64,000 nt of DNA from an uncultured Clostridia bacterium (GCA_934462715.1 CAKSIJ010000014.1:20349-84348), one strand, 5' to 3'. Counted from the first letter of the stretch, positions 33,526 to 42,062 are shown. Notes: generated from the sequence alone by a model not told the origin. Numbers and translations: made by a program.

Positions 33526-36057
33526 TTATCTGTTAAATGCCTGTTCGGTACGGTTGATAATATCGTCCTGCAATGCCTTTGACAGCGTTGTGAACAATGC
33601 GCTGTAGCCTGCAACCCTTACTACAAGATTTCTGTAATTTTCGGGGTGCTTCTGTGCGTCAAGAAGCGTTTCCTTGCTTACAACATTAAACTGCATATGC
33701 ATTCCCTTCTGATCGAAAAATGCCCGTATGTACGATGTAAAGTTGAACAGTCCCGACACGCCGCTCAGTGCCGACGGGTGGAATTTCTGGTTATACAGAG
33801 TACCGTTTGAAGCTATTTCATGATCAAGCTTCGCAACGGAATTAGCCGCCGCAGTCGGGCCTTTTGTGTCGCTTCCGGAGCATGGCCCTACGCCGTCGGC
33901 CACCGGAGTGTTGGCAAGTCTGCCGTCGGGAGTTGCACCGGTCTGATGTCCGAGCAAAACGTTTGCCGATACTGGGTAAAGTCCGGCCTGGAACATTCCT
34001 CCCCTCGGATTTTTATACTTTTCGACTTCCTTTGTATAAACATTTGCAACATCACGGGCAAAATAATCAACCTCCGGAATATCGTTTCCGTATTTCGGCA
34101 GACTCTTTATTTTATCCAGAAGCTTTGCGTATTTCTGCTTTTCTTCCTCTGTTGCAAGTCCCTCCATGAACATCCTAAATATATCTTCTATCTGCTTGTC
34201 TGTTACGCTCTTGCCCTTCGATACCAGATCGGCAACCACGTCCTTGGTCGATTTTTCCGCTTCTTCGGCGGTCATTCCGTGACCGTAATTATCCGAGAGT
34301 GCTTTTTTAAATTCAGCCAATGTGAGGTATTTTTCATTAAATACAAGCTCTTTAACAGCGTTCAGCCCGTCCGTAACATTGGCAATTCCAAAGCCCTGCG
34401 GACCTGTAAAGTTATATACCGCTCCGCCCTCCTGGATAGTTTTTCCTCTGCCTATGCAGTCCTCAATCATTGATGACTGGAACGGCAGCGGACATCTTTC
34501 ACGGTGTGCATAATCTATCGCATTGTTCGCATTGACCATAAGCCTTATGTTATATTCCATCTGCTTTTTGTAAGCGTCATAAAACTCGTCAAAGGTTTTC
34601 ATATCCTCAACCTTGCCCGTTTCAAGTCCGACAAGCGTTCCCTTGTCATATCCGTTTGAAAATACAAGCTCAAGCGGACGGCACATATTAAAGAACGCAG
34701 CGTCATGCCAGCCGTCGGTTTTGCCCGGAACCTGAGGTTCAACGCAGCCTATTATGTTATATCCTCTCGCCTCATCAAGCGGAATACCTCTGCTCATGAG
34801 TGCCGGAATAATTATTTCATCATTGTAATATGCCGGCAAGCCTACTCCCGTTCTTGTAAGCTCGGCGCACTTTAAAATAAATTCGTTCGGCGTTCCGTTC
34901 CATATTCTTACCGAAAATGACGGTGCAGGCAGCTGTGTATGCATTGAAGCCTGAATACACATATATGATAAGTCGTTTGTTGCGTCAAGTCCGTCCTTGG
35001 TTTGTCCTCCGGCGCAGAGATTCTGGAACAGGCTGTAGCCTGCAAAGCCCTCAGACGATACCTTATCTCTTACCTTATTAAGGTCATTGAATTTAACCCA
35101 TATACAGTCAAGAAGCTCCTGAGCAAAATCTCTTGTAATCAAGCCCTTGTCTATATCTGCTTTATAATACGGATACATATACTGATCAAACCGTCCCGGG
35201 GAAATCGAATGTCCGCTCGATTCAATCTGCAATAACATTTGTATAAACCAGAATGCCTGGCAAGCCTCCATAAAGGTTTCGCACGGGTTTTCCGGTACTC
35301 TCCTGCAATTCTGCGCAATCAGCAAAAGCTCGCTTCTTCTTTGAATGCTTTCGCTCTCCTCCGCAAGCTTTTCGGCAAGGTCAGCATATCTGTTGGCATA
35401 TGTAATTGCCGCTTCGGCACATATAATTACCGAATGAAGAAAATCACTCTTTTTCGGATAGTCTGCGTCATAAACCCTGCACTTTTCAAGCTCTGCCTCA
35501 GCCTCTGCTATCAGACCTTTATAGCCGATTCTTAAAATTTTTCCGTAGTCAACGGTAAAATGACCTATTCCGTTGTAAAAATAATTACCCGGAGTGAATA
35601 TGTTATGCTCGATTGCCGTAAGCGTTTCGGGCGACATATATGCGGTTGCAAGCTCGCTTGTTGTTTTACCTTTCCAGTAAGGATATATTCTGCGCAATAC
35701 CGCTTTGTTTTCCTCCGATATGTAAAACGGATCTGCCTTTCTTGTTTCCACGGTATCAAGCTCGTCCTCAAGCCACTGATAGGAATATTCCGGGAACACC
35801 TGACAGCTTCTCGGTCTTTGGGTTGCACTTCCGACGATAAGCTCGTTTTCTCTTATGGTGATAGGTATGTTTTTCAGTATGTACGAAAATGCCAGCGCTC
35901 TTCTTCTCACAATCGGCTGACCCTCGGTTTGCTTGTAGCTTTCGGTCAAAAGCTCAGCTCTGTCGGTTTCTATCTGCGGCATATTCGCAAACAGCTCTGA
36001 CTTTAATGCCGATATTCTCGGTGACATCAATATATCCGGAGTCTGAAATTCTGCCAT
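33526..36057 (-). CDS. Glycyl radical enzyme of the PflD/diol-dehydratase type, substrate unassigned
   Basis: An oxygen-sensitive radical enzyme of 843 residues. The active-site cysteine lies in IIGCVEPQVPG (Cys438), with the GCVEP form seen in dehydratase and decarboxylase members rather than the CC pair of pyruvate formate-lyase. The C-terminal glycyl-radical loop is VRVAGYSALF (Gly817, 26 residues from the end). The region about 600-680 is an extra charged insertion (AEEAEKSTKDVVADLVSKG and following) that lengthens it beyond the usual 780-800. ATG 36057 follows GGAGAGAGAAA. Substrate cannot be assigned, and no microcompartment genes are nearby. Confidence 0.9.
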   Translation of the reverse strand: MAEFQTPDILMSPRISALKSELFANMPQIETDRAELLTESYKQTEGQPIVRRRALAFSYILKNIPITIRENELIVGSATQRPRSCQVFPEYSYQWLEDELDTVETRKADPFYISEENKAVLRRIYPYWKGKTTSELATAYMSPETLTAIEHNIFTPGNYFYNGIGHFTVDYGKILRIGYKGLIAEAEAELEKCRVYDADYPKKSDFLHSVIICAEAAITYANRYADLAEKLAEESESIQRRSELLLIAQNCRRVPENPCETFMEACQAFWFIQMLLQIESSGHSISPGRFDQYMYPYYKADIDKGLITRDFAQELLDCIWVKFNDLNKVRDKVSSEGFAGYSLFQNLCAGGQTKDGLDATNDLSYMCIQASMHTQLPAPSFSVRIWNGTPNEFILKCAELTRTGVGLPAYYNDEIIIPALMSRGIPLDEARGYNIIGCVEPQVPGKTDGWHDAAFFNMCRPLELVFSNGYDKGTLVGLETGKVEDMKTFDEFYDAYKKQMEYNIRLMVNANNAIDYAHRERCPLPFQSSMIEDCIGRGKTIQEGGAVYNFTGPQGFGIANVTDGLNAVKELVFNEKYLTLAEFKKALSDNYGHGMTAEEAEKSTKDVVADLVSKGKSVTDKQIEDIFRMFMEGLATEEEKQKYAKLLDKIKSLPKYGNDIPEVDYFARDVANVYTKEVEKYKNPRGGMFQAGLYPVSANVLLGHQTGATPDGRLANTPVADGVGPCSGSDTKGPTAAANSVAKLDHEIASNGTLYNQKFHPSALSGVSGLFNFTSYIRAFFDQKGMHMQFNVVSKETLLDAQKHPENYRNLVVRVAGYSALFTTLSKALQDDIINRTEQAFNR

Positions 36058-36151
36058 TTTTCTCTCTCCTTTTTTCGGTGATTTTTTACTTTATAAGGTT
36101 TATTGTAATTTATATTTCCGCTATTTTATCAATTCATATTTTATTGCTTAC

Positions 36152-36180
36152 AGTATATCATAAAACTATAATCATTTCAA
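36152..36180 (-). promoter_or_regulatory. Promoter of the glycyl radical operon
   Basis: TTGAAA (36175-36180) and TATACT (36152-36157) are 17 bases apart on the minus strand, about 95 bases upstream of the enzyme start. Confidence 0.7.
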
Positions 36181-36281
36181 TAGATTTTATAAAAAATTTT
36201 TGATTTTTTTGATTTTTTTTGTTTTTCTTTGTTTTGTTTTTGTTTGCCGATTTTATTCTATATTTTTTTGAATTATTTTTC

Positions 36282-36310
36282 TTGACAAATACATACTCAT
36301 ATGATAGAAT
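36282..36310 (+). promoter_or_regulatory. Promoter of the TPP riboswitch-cytX transcript
   Basis: Perfect TTGACA (36282-36287) and TAGAAT (36305-36310) with a 17-base spacer, directly before the riboswitch. Confidence 0.85.
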
Positions 36311-36326
36311 AAATAAAAAAGAATAG

Positions 36327-36422
36327 TTCAGGGGAGCTTGTGTAAGTTCAGGCTGAGAGGAAGCAGACAGCTTCGACCCTATAACCTGATTTGGATAATG
36401 CCAACGTAGGAAAACAAGACGG
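36327..36422 (+). promoter_or_regulatory. TPP riboswitch (THI element)
   Basis: The conserved aptamer is complete: GGGGAGC, GGCTGAGAGG, a P3 stem (GAAGC...GCTTC), GACCC, ACCTGAT, GGATAATGCC and the closing CGTAGG. It controls the following transporter gene and is followed by a terminator hairpin. Confidence 0.96.
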
Positions 36423-36429
36423 ATTTTTC

Positions 36430-36466
36430 AGCGAAGTTACCGGAATCGGGTGGCTTCGTTTTATTT
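36430..36466 (+). terminator. Riboswitch expression-platform terminator
   Basis: CGAAG-TT-ACC / GGGT-GG-CTTCG followed by TTTTATTTTT, immediately after the aptamer. TPP binding is expected to favour it. Confidence 0.75.
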
Positions 36467-36492
36467 TTGCCGCCCGTAAGGAAGCTTACATT

Positions 36493-36540
36493 TTCTCCTG
36501 AACAAAAAACAAAGCTGCCTTACGCAGCGGAACAGGAGAA
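36493..36540 (+). promoter_or_regulatory. Stem that can hide the cytX ribosome-binding site
   Basis: TTCTCCTG (36493-36500) is the exact complement of CAGGAGAA (36533-36540), which contains the cytX Shine-Dalgarno site. An inner hairpin GCTGC/GCAGC brings the arms together. Confidence 0.6.
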
Positions 36541-36545
36541 TTATT

Positions 36546-37739
36546 ATGGAAGAAACAAAAACATCTGTACTGTCAAACTCACTGATATGGTTCGGAGCCG
36601 GAATATCCATTGCGGAAATTCTGACCGGAACGCTGATAGCGCCTCTCGGCTTTGCCAAAGGATTTTCGGCGGTTCTGCTCGGTCATATCATCGGCTGTCT
36701 TTTGCTGTTTGCCGCCGGAATTATCGGTGCAAGGACAGAAAAGAGCGCAATGGAAACGGTTAAGCAGTCATTCGGTCAAAAAGGCTCGCTGTTGTTTTCG
36801 TCACTGAATGTTTTGCAGCTTGTAGGCTGGACGGCAGTTATGATAGTATCGGGCTCGCAGGCGGCAAATGCCGTTACCGGCTTTGCCGGAGAATGGTTCT
36901 GGAGCGTTATTATCGGATTGCTCATTATCGTATGGATTATGATTGGAATCAAAAATCTCGATAAACTCAATTACATAATAATGGGAGCGTTATTCATTCT
37001 CACTATAGTAATGAGTACCGTTATATTCAAGGGTAATAATGCAATAATGCAGGGAGAAAACATAAGCTTCGGCGCAGCGGTTGAGCTTTCGGTGGCAATG
37101 CCTCTTTCATGGCTGCCGCTGATATCGGATTACACAAGATACGCAAAAAAACCTGCCGCTGCAACTTTGGGCAGCTGTATAGCGTACTTTGCCGCCAGTA
37201 TGTGGATGTATATTATAGGTATGGGTGCGGCAATGTTTACCGGAGAAACCGATGTAGGTCTGATAATGACAAAGGCAGGTCTTGGTATTGCGGCAATCAT
37301 TATCGTGATTTTCTCAACCGTGACAACAACCTTCCTTGACGCATATTCAGCCGGAGTGAGCTGTGAGAGCATTTCCAAAAAGCTTAAAGAAAAACCGGCT
37401 GCTGTTGCAGTCTGCGTAATCGGAATAATACTTGCCGTATTTACGCCGATTACAAAGTTTGAGGACTTTTTATACATTATCGGCTCGGTATTTGCACCGA
37501 TGATTGCAATTCAGATTACCGATTTCTTTATTTTGCATAAAGACAATTCGGATAAAAGCGTTGATTGGATTAACATTGTGAGTTGGCTGATAGGATTCGT
37601 AATTTACAGAATTATGATGAAAATCGACACGCCGGTGGGCTACACACTTCCGGCAATGATAATCGTTTGCGTGATTACCGTTGCCGCAAGCAAGCTTTTC
37701 GGTACAAAAAAGTGTGACAGCCAAAATGCGGGACTTTGA
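36546..37739 (+). CDS. cytX: Hydroxymethylpyrimidine (HMP) transporter CytX-like, NCS1 family
   Basis: A cytoplasmic-membrane importer of the NCS1 (nucleobase:cation symporter) family with 397 residues and about 11-12 predicted transmembrane segments. The start SLIWFGAGISIAEILTGTLI and the segment AMPLSWLPLISDYTRYAKKP are typical of the group. TPP-riboswitch-controlled NCS1 members are assigned to uptake of the thiamine pyrimidine HMP (CytX), and the placement before thiM-thiE-thiD supports this. The ATG at 36546 follows AGGAGAA by five bases. It was not checked against the related cytosine permease CodB. Confidence 0.85.
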   Translation: MEETKTSVLSNSLIWFGAGISIAEILTGTLIAPLGFAKGFSAVLLGHIIGCLLLFAAGIIGARTEKSAMETVKQSFGQKGSLLFSSLNVLQLVGWTAVMIVSGSQAANAVTGFAGEWFWSVIIGLLIIVWIMIGIKNLDKLNYIIMGALFILTIVMSTVIFKGNNAIMQGENISFGAAVELSVAMPLSWLPLISDYTRYAKKPAAATLGSCIAYFAASMWMYIIGMGAAMFTGETDVGLIMTKAGLGIAAIIIVIFSTVTTTFLDAYSAGVSCESISKKLKEKPAAVAVCVIGIILAVFTPITKFEDFLYIIGSVFAPMIAIQITDFFILHKDNSDKSVDWINIVSWLIGFVIYRIMMKIDTPVGYTLPAMIIVCVITVAASKLFGTKKCDSQNAGL

Positions 37740-37812
37740 TTTTAAACAACTGGAGTCTGTCTTATGCCGAAAGGTATAATTACTTTCTTGCCGACAGGAT
37801 ATGCCGAAAAAG

Positions 37813-37857
37813 GGTCAGCAGGCGGGGAGCGCCGCAGGCTGACCGGTGTATCTTTTT
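37813..37857 (+). terminator. Hairpin after cytX
   Basis: GGTCAGC/GCTGACC encloses GGCG/CGCC-rich sequence, then ATCTTTTT. It lies between cytX and the second THI-like element. Confidence 0.6.
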
Positions 37858-37865
37858 ATATAGCG

Positions 37866-37961
37866 ATGGGAGTCTGTGTTTCAGATTGAGAGGAAGAAAT
37901 TAATCTTCGACCGGCCAAAGGCTTTGGGAATCCATATTTCCCGGGCTTTTGCGGAATTAAT
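37866..37961 (+). promoter_or_regulatory. Half THI-box: pyrimidine-sensing arm without the pyrophosphate arm
   Basis: GGGAGT...TCAG-ATTGAGAGG, a P3 stem GAAGA/TCTTC and GACC (37868-37912) parallel the first half of the TPP aptamer almost step by step. The expected second half (ACCTGAT...ATAATGCC...CGTAGG) is absent. A hairpin GGGAA/TTCCC and AT-rich sequence follow instead. It precedes thiM. It is either a degraded riboswitch or a divergent sensor. Confidence 0.5.
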
Positions 37962-38019
37962 TATGTAAGCTTGATATGCGAATATCAAAATTTTCAATCA
38001 TGAAAGGGAGATTTTTATT

Positions 38020-38847
38020 ATGTTGGGAAAAATGCTGGAGAATGTAAGAACAAAAACACCGCTGGTGCATAATATCACAAATTATGTAACCGTAAACGAC
38101 TGCGCCAATATACTGTTGGCTTGCGGAGGCTCGCCGATTATGGCGGACGATTTGGACGATGTTAAGGACATCACAAAAATCTGCACAGCCCTGAACATTA
38201 ATATCGGCACAATTCAAAGGGACTTAATACCCTCAATGCTTGCTGCGGGAAGAATATCAAACAGCTTAAACCACCCGGTTTTGCTTGATCCTGTCGGTGC
38301 AGGCGCTTCACGTATAAGAACAGAAACGTCGTTGGAGCTTATAGAAAACATAAAATTTACAGCCATAAGAGGAAACATTTCCGAAATCAAGGCTATCGCT
38401 TTAGGCTCCGGTGGCGCAAGGGGCGTTGACGCAGATATCACGGATTCCGTAACGGACGAAACAATTCCGTCTGTTATAAAGTTTGCCCGTGATTTTTCCG
38501 TTAAAACAGGCGCAGTAATAGTCATTACCGGCGCAATAGATTTGGTTGTGAGCAAGGACAAGCAGTTTGTAATCAGAAACGGTCACCCCATGATGTCCTC
38601 CGTTACGGGAACAGGCTGTATGCTGAGTGCCATGACCGCCGCATATCTGGGCGCCAACCCCGGCAGCGAAGCCGAAGCGTGCGCCGCTGCGGTATGCGCA
38701 ATGGGACTTTGCGGTGAATCGGCACATGAGCGTTTATCGGAGCGTGACGGAAATTCAACCTACAGAAATATGATTATTGACGAGATATATAATCTGACAC
38801 CCGAAAAACTGGAAAAGGGCGCTAAAATAACAGCCTATAACAGTTAA
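38020..38847 (+). CDS. thiM: Hydroxyethylthiazole kinase
   Basis: Phosphorylates the thiazole moiety (HET) for thiamine salvage. The 275 residues have the ribokinase-like ThiM fold. The start VRTKTPLVHNITNYVTVNDC binds thiazole, GGSPIMADD and LLDPVGAGASRIR follow, and the phosphate-binding motif GTGCMLSAM (about 205) carries the catalytic cysteine. ATG 38020 follows AAAGGGAG by about ten bases. It begins a thiM-thiE-thiD operon for salvaging both halves of thiamine. No thiC or thiG is in the window. Confidence 0.95.
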   Translation: MLGKMLENVRTKTPLVHNITNYVTVNDCANILLACGGSPIMADDLDDVKDITKICTALNINIGTIQRDLIPSMLAAGRISNSLNHPVLLDPVGAGASRIRTETSLELIENIKFTAIRGNISEIKAIALGSGGARGVDADITDSVTDETIPSVIKFARDFSVKTGAVIVITGAIDLVVSKDKQFVIRNGHPMMSSVTGTGCMLSAMTAAYLGANPGSEAEACAAAVCAMGLCGESAHERLSERDGNSTYRNMIIDEIYNLTPEKLEKGAKITAYNS

Positions 38848-38895
38848 TCCGATTTGTATTGGCGATAATTGTAAATAATGAAAGGGATAATATCT

Positions 38896-40179
38896 ATGAA
38901 GTGTGCAAGCAAAATTATGAGGCTATATGCCGTAACGGACAGAGCATGGCTTAACGGCGAAACATTATACGAACAGGTCGAAAAAGCCTTAAAGGGCGGC
39001 GTTACCTGCGTTCAGATCCGTGAAAAGGAAATGTCACACGAGGATTTTTTAAAGGAAGCCGTAGAAATAAATGAATTATGTAAAAAATACAGCGTTCCTC
39101 TTATAATAAATGATGATGTACAAGCAGCGGTCGAGTGCGGCGCAGACGGCATTCATGTCGGACAAGAGGATATGAAGGTCGAAGATGTCAGAAAAATTGT
39201 CGGCGATAACATGATTATCGGCGTATCCGTCATAAATGCCGAACAGGCAAAAAAAGCCGTTGAGGGCGGAGCAGATTATCTCGGTGCCGGTGCTGTTTTC
39301 CCCACGTCAACAAAGCTTGACGCCGATTACATGACGTCAAGGGAATTAAAAGAGGTCTGTGCACTTTCCGATGTTCCCGTTGTTGCCATAGGCGGCATTA
39401 ACAAAAATAATATCACCGAATTAAAAGGCAGCGGAATTGACGGAGTTGCGCTTGTATCGGCTATATTTGCAAGTAATGATATAACAAATGCGTGCAGGGA
39501 GCTTCTCGCTTTATCAGAGCAAACCGTCAAAACAAAAATCGCCGGTGCGGTTTTTGATATGGACGGTACGCTTCTTGATTCCATGCCGATGTGGGATAAT
39601 ATAGGCACCGATCTGGTAAAGCTTAAAGGCTGTACTCCAATTCCCGGATTAAGACAGTCAATCAGAAGCATGAGTCTCTATCAGGCAGCTTGCTTCATCA
39701 AAGAAAATCACCCGATCGGTGACAGTGTTCCGGAAATCATGGACGGAATCAACAAGCTAACCGAGGACTACTATTTTAACAAAGCCGCAGCAAAAGAAAA
39801 TGTCCGTGAATTTCTTACGCACCTAAAGGACGGCGGCGTTAAAATGTGCGTTGCAACCGCAACCGACAAATATCTCGCCGAAGCCGCTTTGAAAAAAGCC
39901 GGTTTATCGGACTTCTTTGAAAAAATATTTACCTGTACCGAAATCGGTCACGGCAAGGACGAGCCGGATATATTTAATAGAGCTTTGGAATATCTTGCGG
40001 TTGATAAGGATAAGCTTATGATATTTGAGGACGCTTCACACGCTGCCGAAACGGCAAAAAAGGCAGGCTTTAAGGTATGCGGCGTTTATGACAGTGCCGA
40101 AACGGATTTTGACAAATTGTTGGATAATTCCGACATTTATATAAAATCATTTAAGAAAGCAGGAGATTACATTGATTAA
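38896..40179 (+). CDS. thiE: Thiamine-phosphate synthase fused to a HAD-family phosphatase
   Basis: A two-domain protein. Residues about 1-210 are ThiE, joining HMP-PP and HET-P to thiamine phosphate (VTCVQIREK, LIINDDVQAAVECGADGIHVGQ with the pyrophosphate site, GVSVINAEQAKKAVEGGADY, AIGGINKNN). Residues about 215-425 are a HAD hydrolase (AGAVFDMDGTLLDSMPMWDN with the nucleophile, MCVATATD, DEPDIF, MIFEDASHAAETAKKAG). The HAD part could dephosphorylate thiamine phosphate or another intermediate. The frame opens at 38878, but AAAGGG lies nine bases before the ATG at 38896. The gene ends overlapping thiD by 8 bases. Confidence 0.93.
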   Translation: MKCASKIMRLYAVTDRAWLNGETLYEQVEKALKGGVTCVQIREKEMSHEDFLKEAVEINELCKKYSVPLIINDDVQAAVECGADGIHVGQEDMKVEDVRKIVGDNMIIGVSVINAEQAKKAVEGGADYLGAGAVFPTSTKLDADYMTSRELKEVCALSDVPVVAIGGINKNNITELKGSGIDGVALVSAIFASNDITNACRELLALSEQTVKTKIAGAVFDMDGTLLDSMPMWDNIGTDLVKLKGCTPIPGLRQSIRSMSLYQAACFIKENHPIGDSVPEIMDGINKLTEDYYFNKAAAKENVREFLTHLKDGGVKMCVATATDKYLAEAALKKAGLSDFFEKIFTCTEIGHGKDEPDIFNRALEYLAVDKDKLMIFEDASHAAETAKKAGFKVCGVYDSAETDFDKLLDNSDIYIKSFKKAGDYID

Positions 40180-40960
40180 AAAGGTATTGACAATTGCAGG
40201 CTCCGATTCAAGCGGCGGAGCAGGGATCCAGGCAGATATTAAAACAATTACGGTAAATAAAATGTACGCAATGAGCGTTATAACCGCTTTGACCGCTCAA
40301 AATACTACCGGAGTTACGTCAATCATGGAAGCAACCCCGGAATTTGTTGCAGATCAGCTTGACGCAGTATTTACCGATATATTCCCCGACGCAGTAAAAA
40401 TAGGAATGGTATCGTCCGGGGAGATAATCAACGTAATTGTCGATAAGCTGAAAGAATATAAAGCCGTCAACATAGTGGTTGACCCGGTTATGGTTTCAAC
40501 AAGCGGCTGCAAGCTTATAGGCGACGACGCTATCGGAGTTCTGACCGAAAAGCTTATTCCCATTGCCGACATTATCACACCGAATATCCCCGAAGCGGAA
40601 ATCCTTTCCGGAATGTCAATTCACAACGAGCAGGATATGATCAAAGCCGCTGAAATTACTGCGAAAAAGTATAACGGCGCAGTGCTTGTTAAGGGCGGTC
40701 ATCTGATTAATGACGCAGTGGATCTGCTCTATAGGGACGGCAAAATAGGTTGGTTCAGCTCGGAGAGAATCAACAATCCGAATACGCACGGAACAGGGTG
40801 TACTCTTTCCTCTGCGATTGCGTGCGGTCTTGCCGACGGAAAAACCATCGAAGAAAGCATAAAATCCGCAAAGGAATATCTTACCGGAGCTTTGAGAGCA
40901 ATGCTCGATCTGGGTAAAGGCTCTGGGCCTTTGGAGCACAATTATTGTATTATTTCTTAA
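40172..40960 (+). CDS. thiD: Hydroxymethylpyrimidine/phosphomethylpyrimidine kinase ThiD
   Basis: Phosphorylates HMP twice to HMP-PP, the substrate of ThiE. The 262 residues show the ribokinase-like ThiD signature: LTIAGSDSSGGAGIQADIKT near the N-terminus, VVDPVMVSTSG (about 107), TPNIPEAEIL and the GTGCTLSSAIACGLADG phosphate loop (about 210). The start is TTG at 40172 with AGGAG six bases upstream, overlapping the last codons of the ThiE-HAD gene, so it is translationally coupled. Confidence 0.95.
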   Translation: MIKKVLTIAGSDSSGGAGIQADIKTITVNKMYAMSVITALTAQNTTGVTSIMEATPEFVADQLDAVFTDIFPDAVKIGMVSSGEIINVIVDKLKEYKAVNIVVDPVMVSTSGCKLIGDDAIGVLTEKLIPIADIITPNIPEAEILSGMSIHNEQDMIKAAEITAKKYNGAVLVKGGHLINDAVDLLYRDGKIGWFSSERINNPNTHGTGCTLSSAIACGLADGKTIEESIKSAKEYLTGALRAMLDLGKGSGPLEHNYCIIS

Positions 40961-41000
40961 ATAAAAATCTGTGTTGTATAGTTTTTAAACTATACGTCAC

Positions 41001-41027
41001 AAAAGCCTTAATAAATACAGGCTTTTT
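41001..41027 (+). terminator. Terminator of the thi operon
   Basis: AAAAGCCT...AGGCTTTTT, 40 bases after the thiD stop. Another short hairpin, GTATAG.../...CTATAC (40976-40995), lies just before it. Confidence 0.75.
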
Positions 41028-41037
41028 CCATAAGTAA

Positions 41038-41080
41038 AGAACAGTTAATTCGAACTGTCGCAGTTCGAATTAACTGTTCT
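41038..41080. repeat. Perfect 20-bp inverted repeat with a 3-base loop
   Basis: Positions 41038-41057 and 41061-41080 are exact reverse complements around TCG. The right side is followed by GTTCATTTTT. It could be a strong terminator or the folded end of a lost mobile element. Confidence 0.75.
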
Positions 41081-41127
41081 GTTCATTTTTCAGCTTCAGC
41101 TTAGGTCTGAGAGAGTCGGGCTCATGC

Positions 41128-41463
41128 CTAATTATTAGCTTCAATAAATCTTTGTAAAACAGCAGCGATTTCTGCTCTTGTTGCATTATCTTGCGGTTCT
41201 AATGTGCTATTCGATTTACCCTTTATTAAACCGCTTCCTACTGCATAGCGCACAGCGAAAGCTGCATATCTATTGCATATATCTTTTTTGTATTCGATAA
41301 CAACCGATTTATCAACGCTCCTGCCTTGTAACCATTATTGAAAAAACCGAATATCTCGCACATATTTTTCTATGGTGTTGTCGCTCCTCTCTTCCTCATA
41401 AAGATATAGTCTGAAGTTATTGATTGGTTCATTTGTAATAATTTTCTCATTCACTGTATTCAC
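41128..41463 (-). pseudogene. Broken fusion of a tyrosine recombinase N-terminus and an SLH domain
   Basis: From GTG 41463 (preceded by AAAGGTGT) the minus strand reads NFRLYLYEEERSDNTIEKYV, then RDIRFFQ, a TAA stop, and WLQGRSVDKSVVIEYKKDIC. That is the core-binding domain of a tyrosine recombinase broken by one nonsense codon. In the same frame it runs directly into YAVGSGLIKGKSNSTLEPQD followed by NATRAEIAAVLQRF, the end of an SLH domain, and stops at 41128. Two unrelated gene ends have been joined by a deletion or recombination. It is surely not functional as an integrase. Confidence 0.65.
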
Positions 41464-41544
41464 ACACCTTTCAATTGTATATTTTACAACATTATAAAAA
41501 TATATGACTTTTCATTGTGAATATCAGGAATCACAAGCAACTAA

Positions 41545-41577
41545 AAAAGACTTCAAGTTTAAACCCCGAAGTCTTTT
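41545..41577 (-). terminator. Intrinsic terminator
   Basis: A perfect 10-bp stem AAAAGACTTC/GAAGTCTTTT with T-rich flanks on the minus strand, just after the chimeric fragment. Confidence 0.8.
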
Positions 41578-41588
41578 ATATAACCAAA

Positions 41589-42062
41589 CTAAATCAACGC
41601 TTTATATATTGCAGAAATGTCATCTTCACTGACATTTTTGCGAGTATTCGCAGGACTTCCGCTTGCGAATGCGTCAGATGTCATTTTGGGAATTGTGGAG
41701 ATGAATTTATCAATGTCAATCCCATATTCCGCTATTGTCGGAACTTCACACTTTTTGCATATTTCAAAAAGTCCGTCAATAAATTTATCCGCTGCAGTTT
41801 CATCGCCGTCCGCCGCGGCTGCTGTTCCGACTGCCCTTGAAAGCTCCGCAAACCTTTCCGTCGCACCGTCTTTTGCAAAGTCCATATTGGGTTTTGAGGC
41901 AAGTACAAGAGTTTCAACATTTAATGCATCTACCGTAACATCAAAAACTGTAATTGCATTGCTATACGATACCGAAATATCATATTTCCCGGGAGTACCG
42001 CTAAAACCCTCAACATTATATTCATCACCGGCCAACAGTCTCTTTTCGCCGTTATCATACAC
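41589..42062 (-). pseudogene. Chimera of a bacterial Ig-like fragment and an iron alcohol dehydrogenase C-terminus
   Basis: The 157-codon open frame (GTG start at 42062) is two pieces. The first about 44 residues (RLLAGDEYNVEGFSGTPGKY, then FDVTV) resemble the end of a Big_3-type Ig-like repeat from a surface protein. The remainder resembles the C-terminal third of an iron-containing alcohol dehydrogenase: ATERFAELSRAVG, CEVPTIAEYGIDIDKFI and the family ending DAFASGSPANTRKNVSEDDI. The metal-binding histidines of the dehydrogenase are absent. It has a possible GGCGG near its start but probably is not a working gene. Confidence 0.65.
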
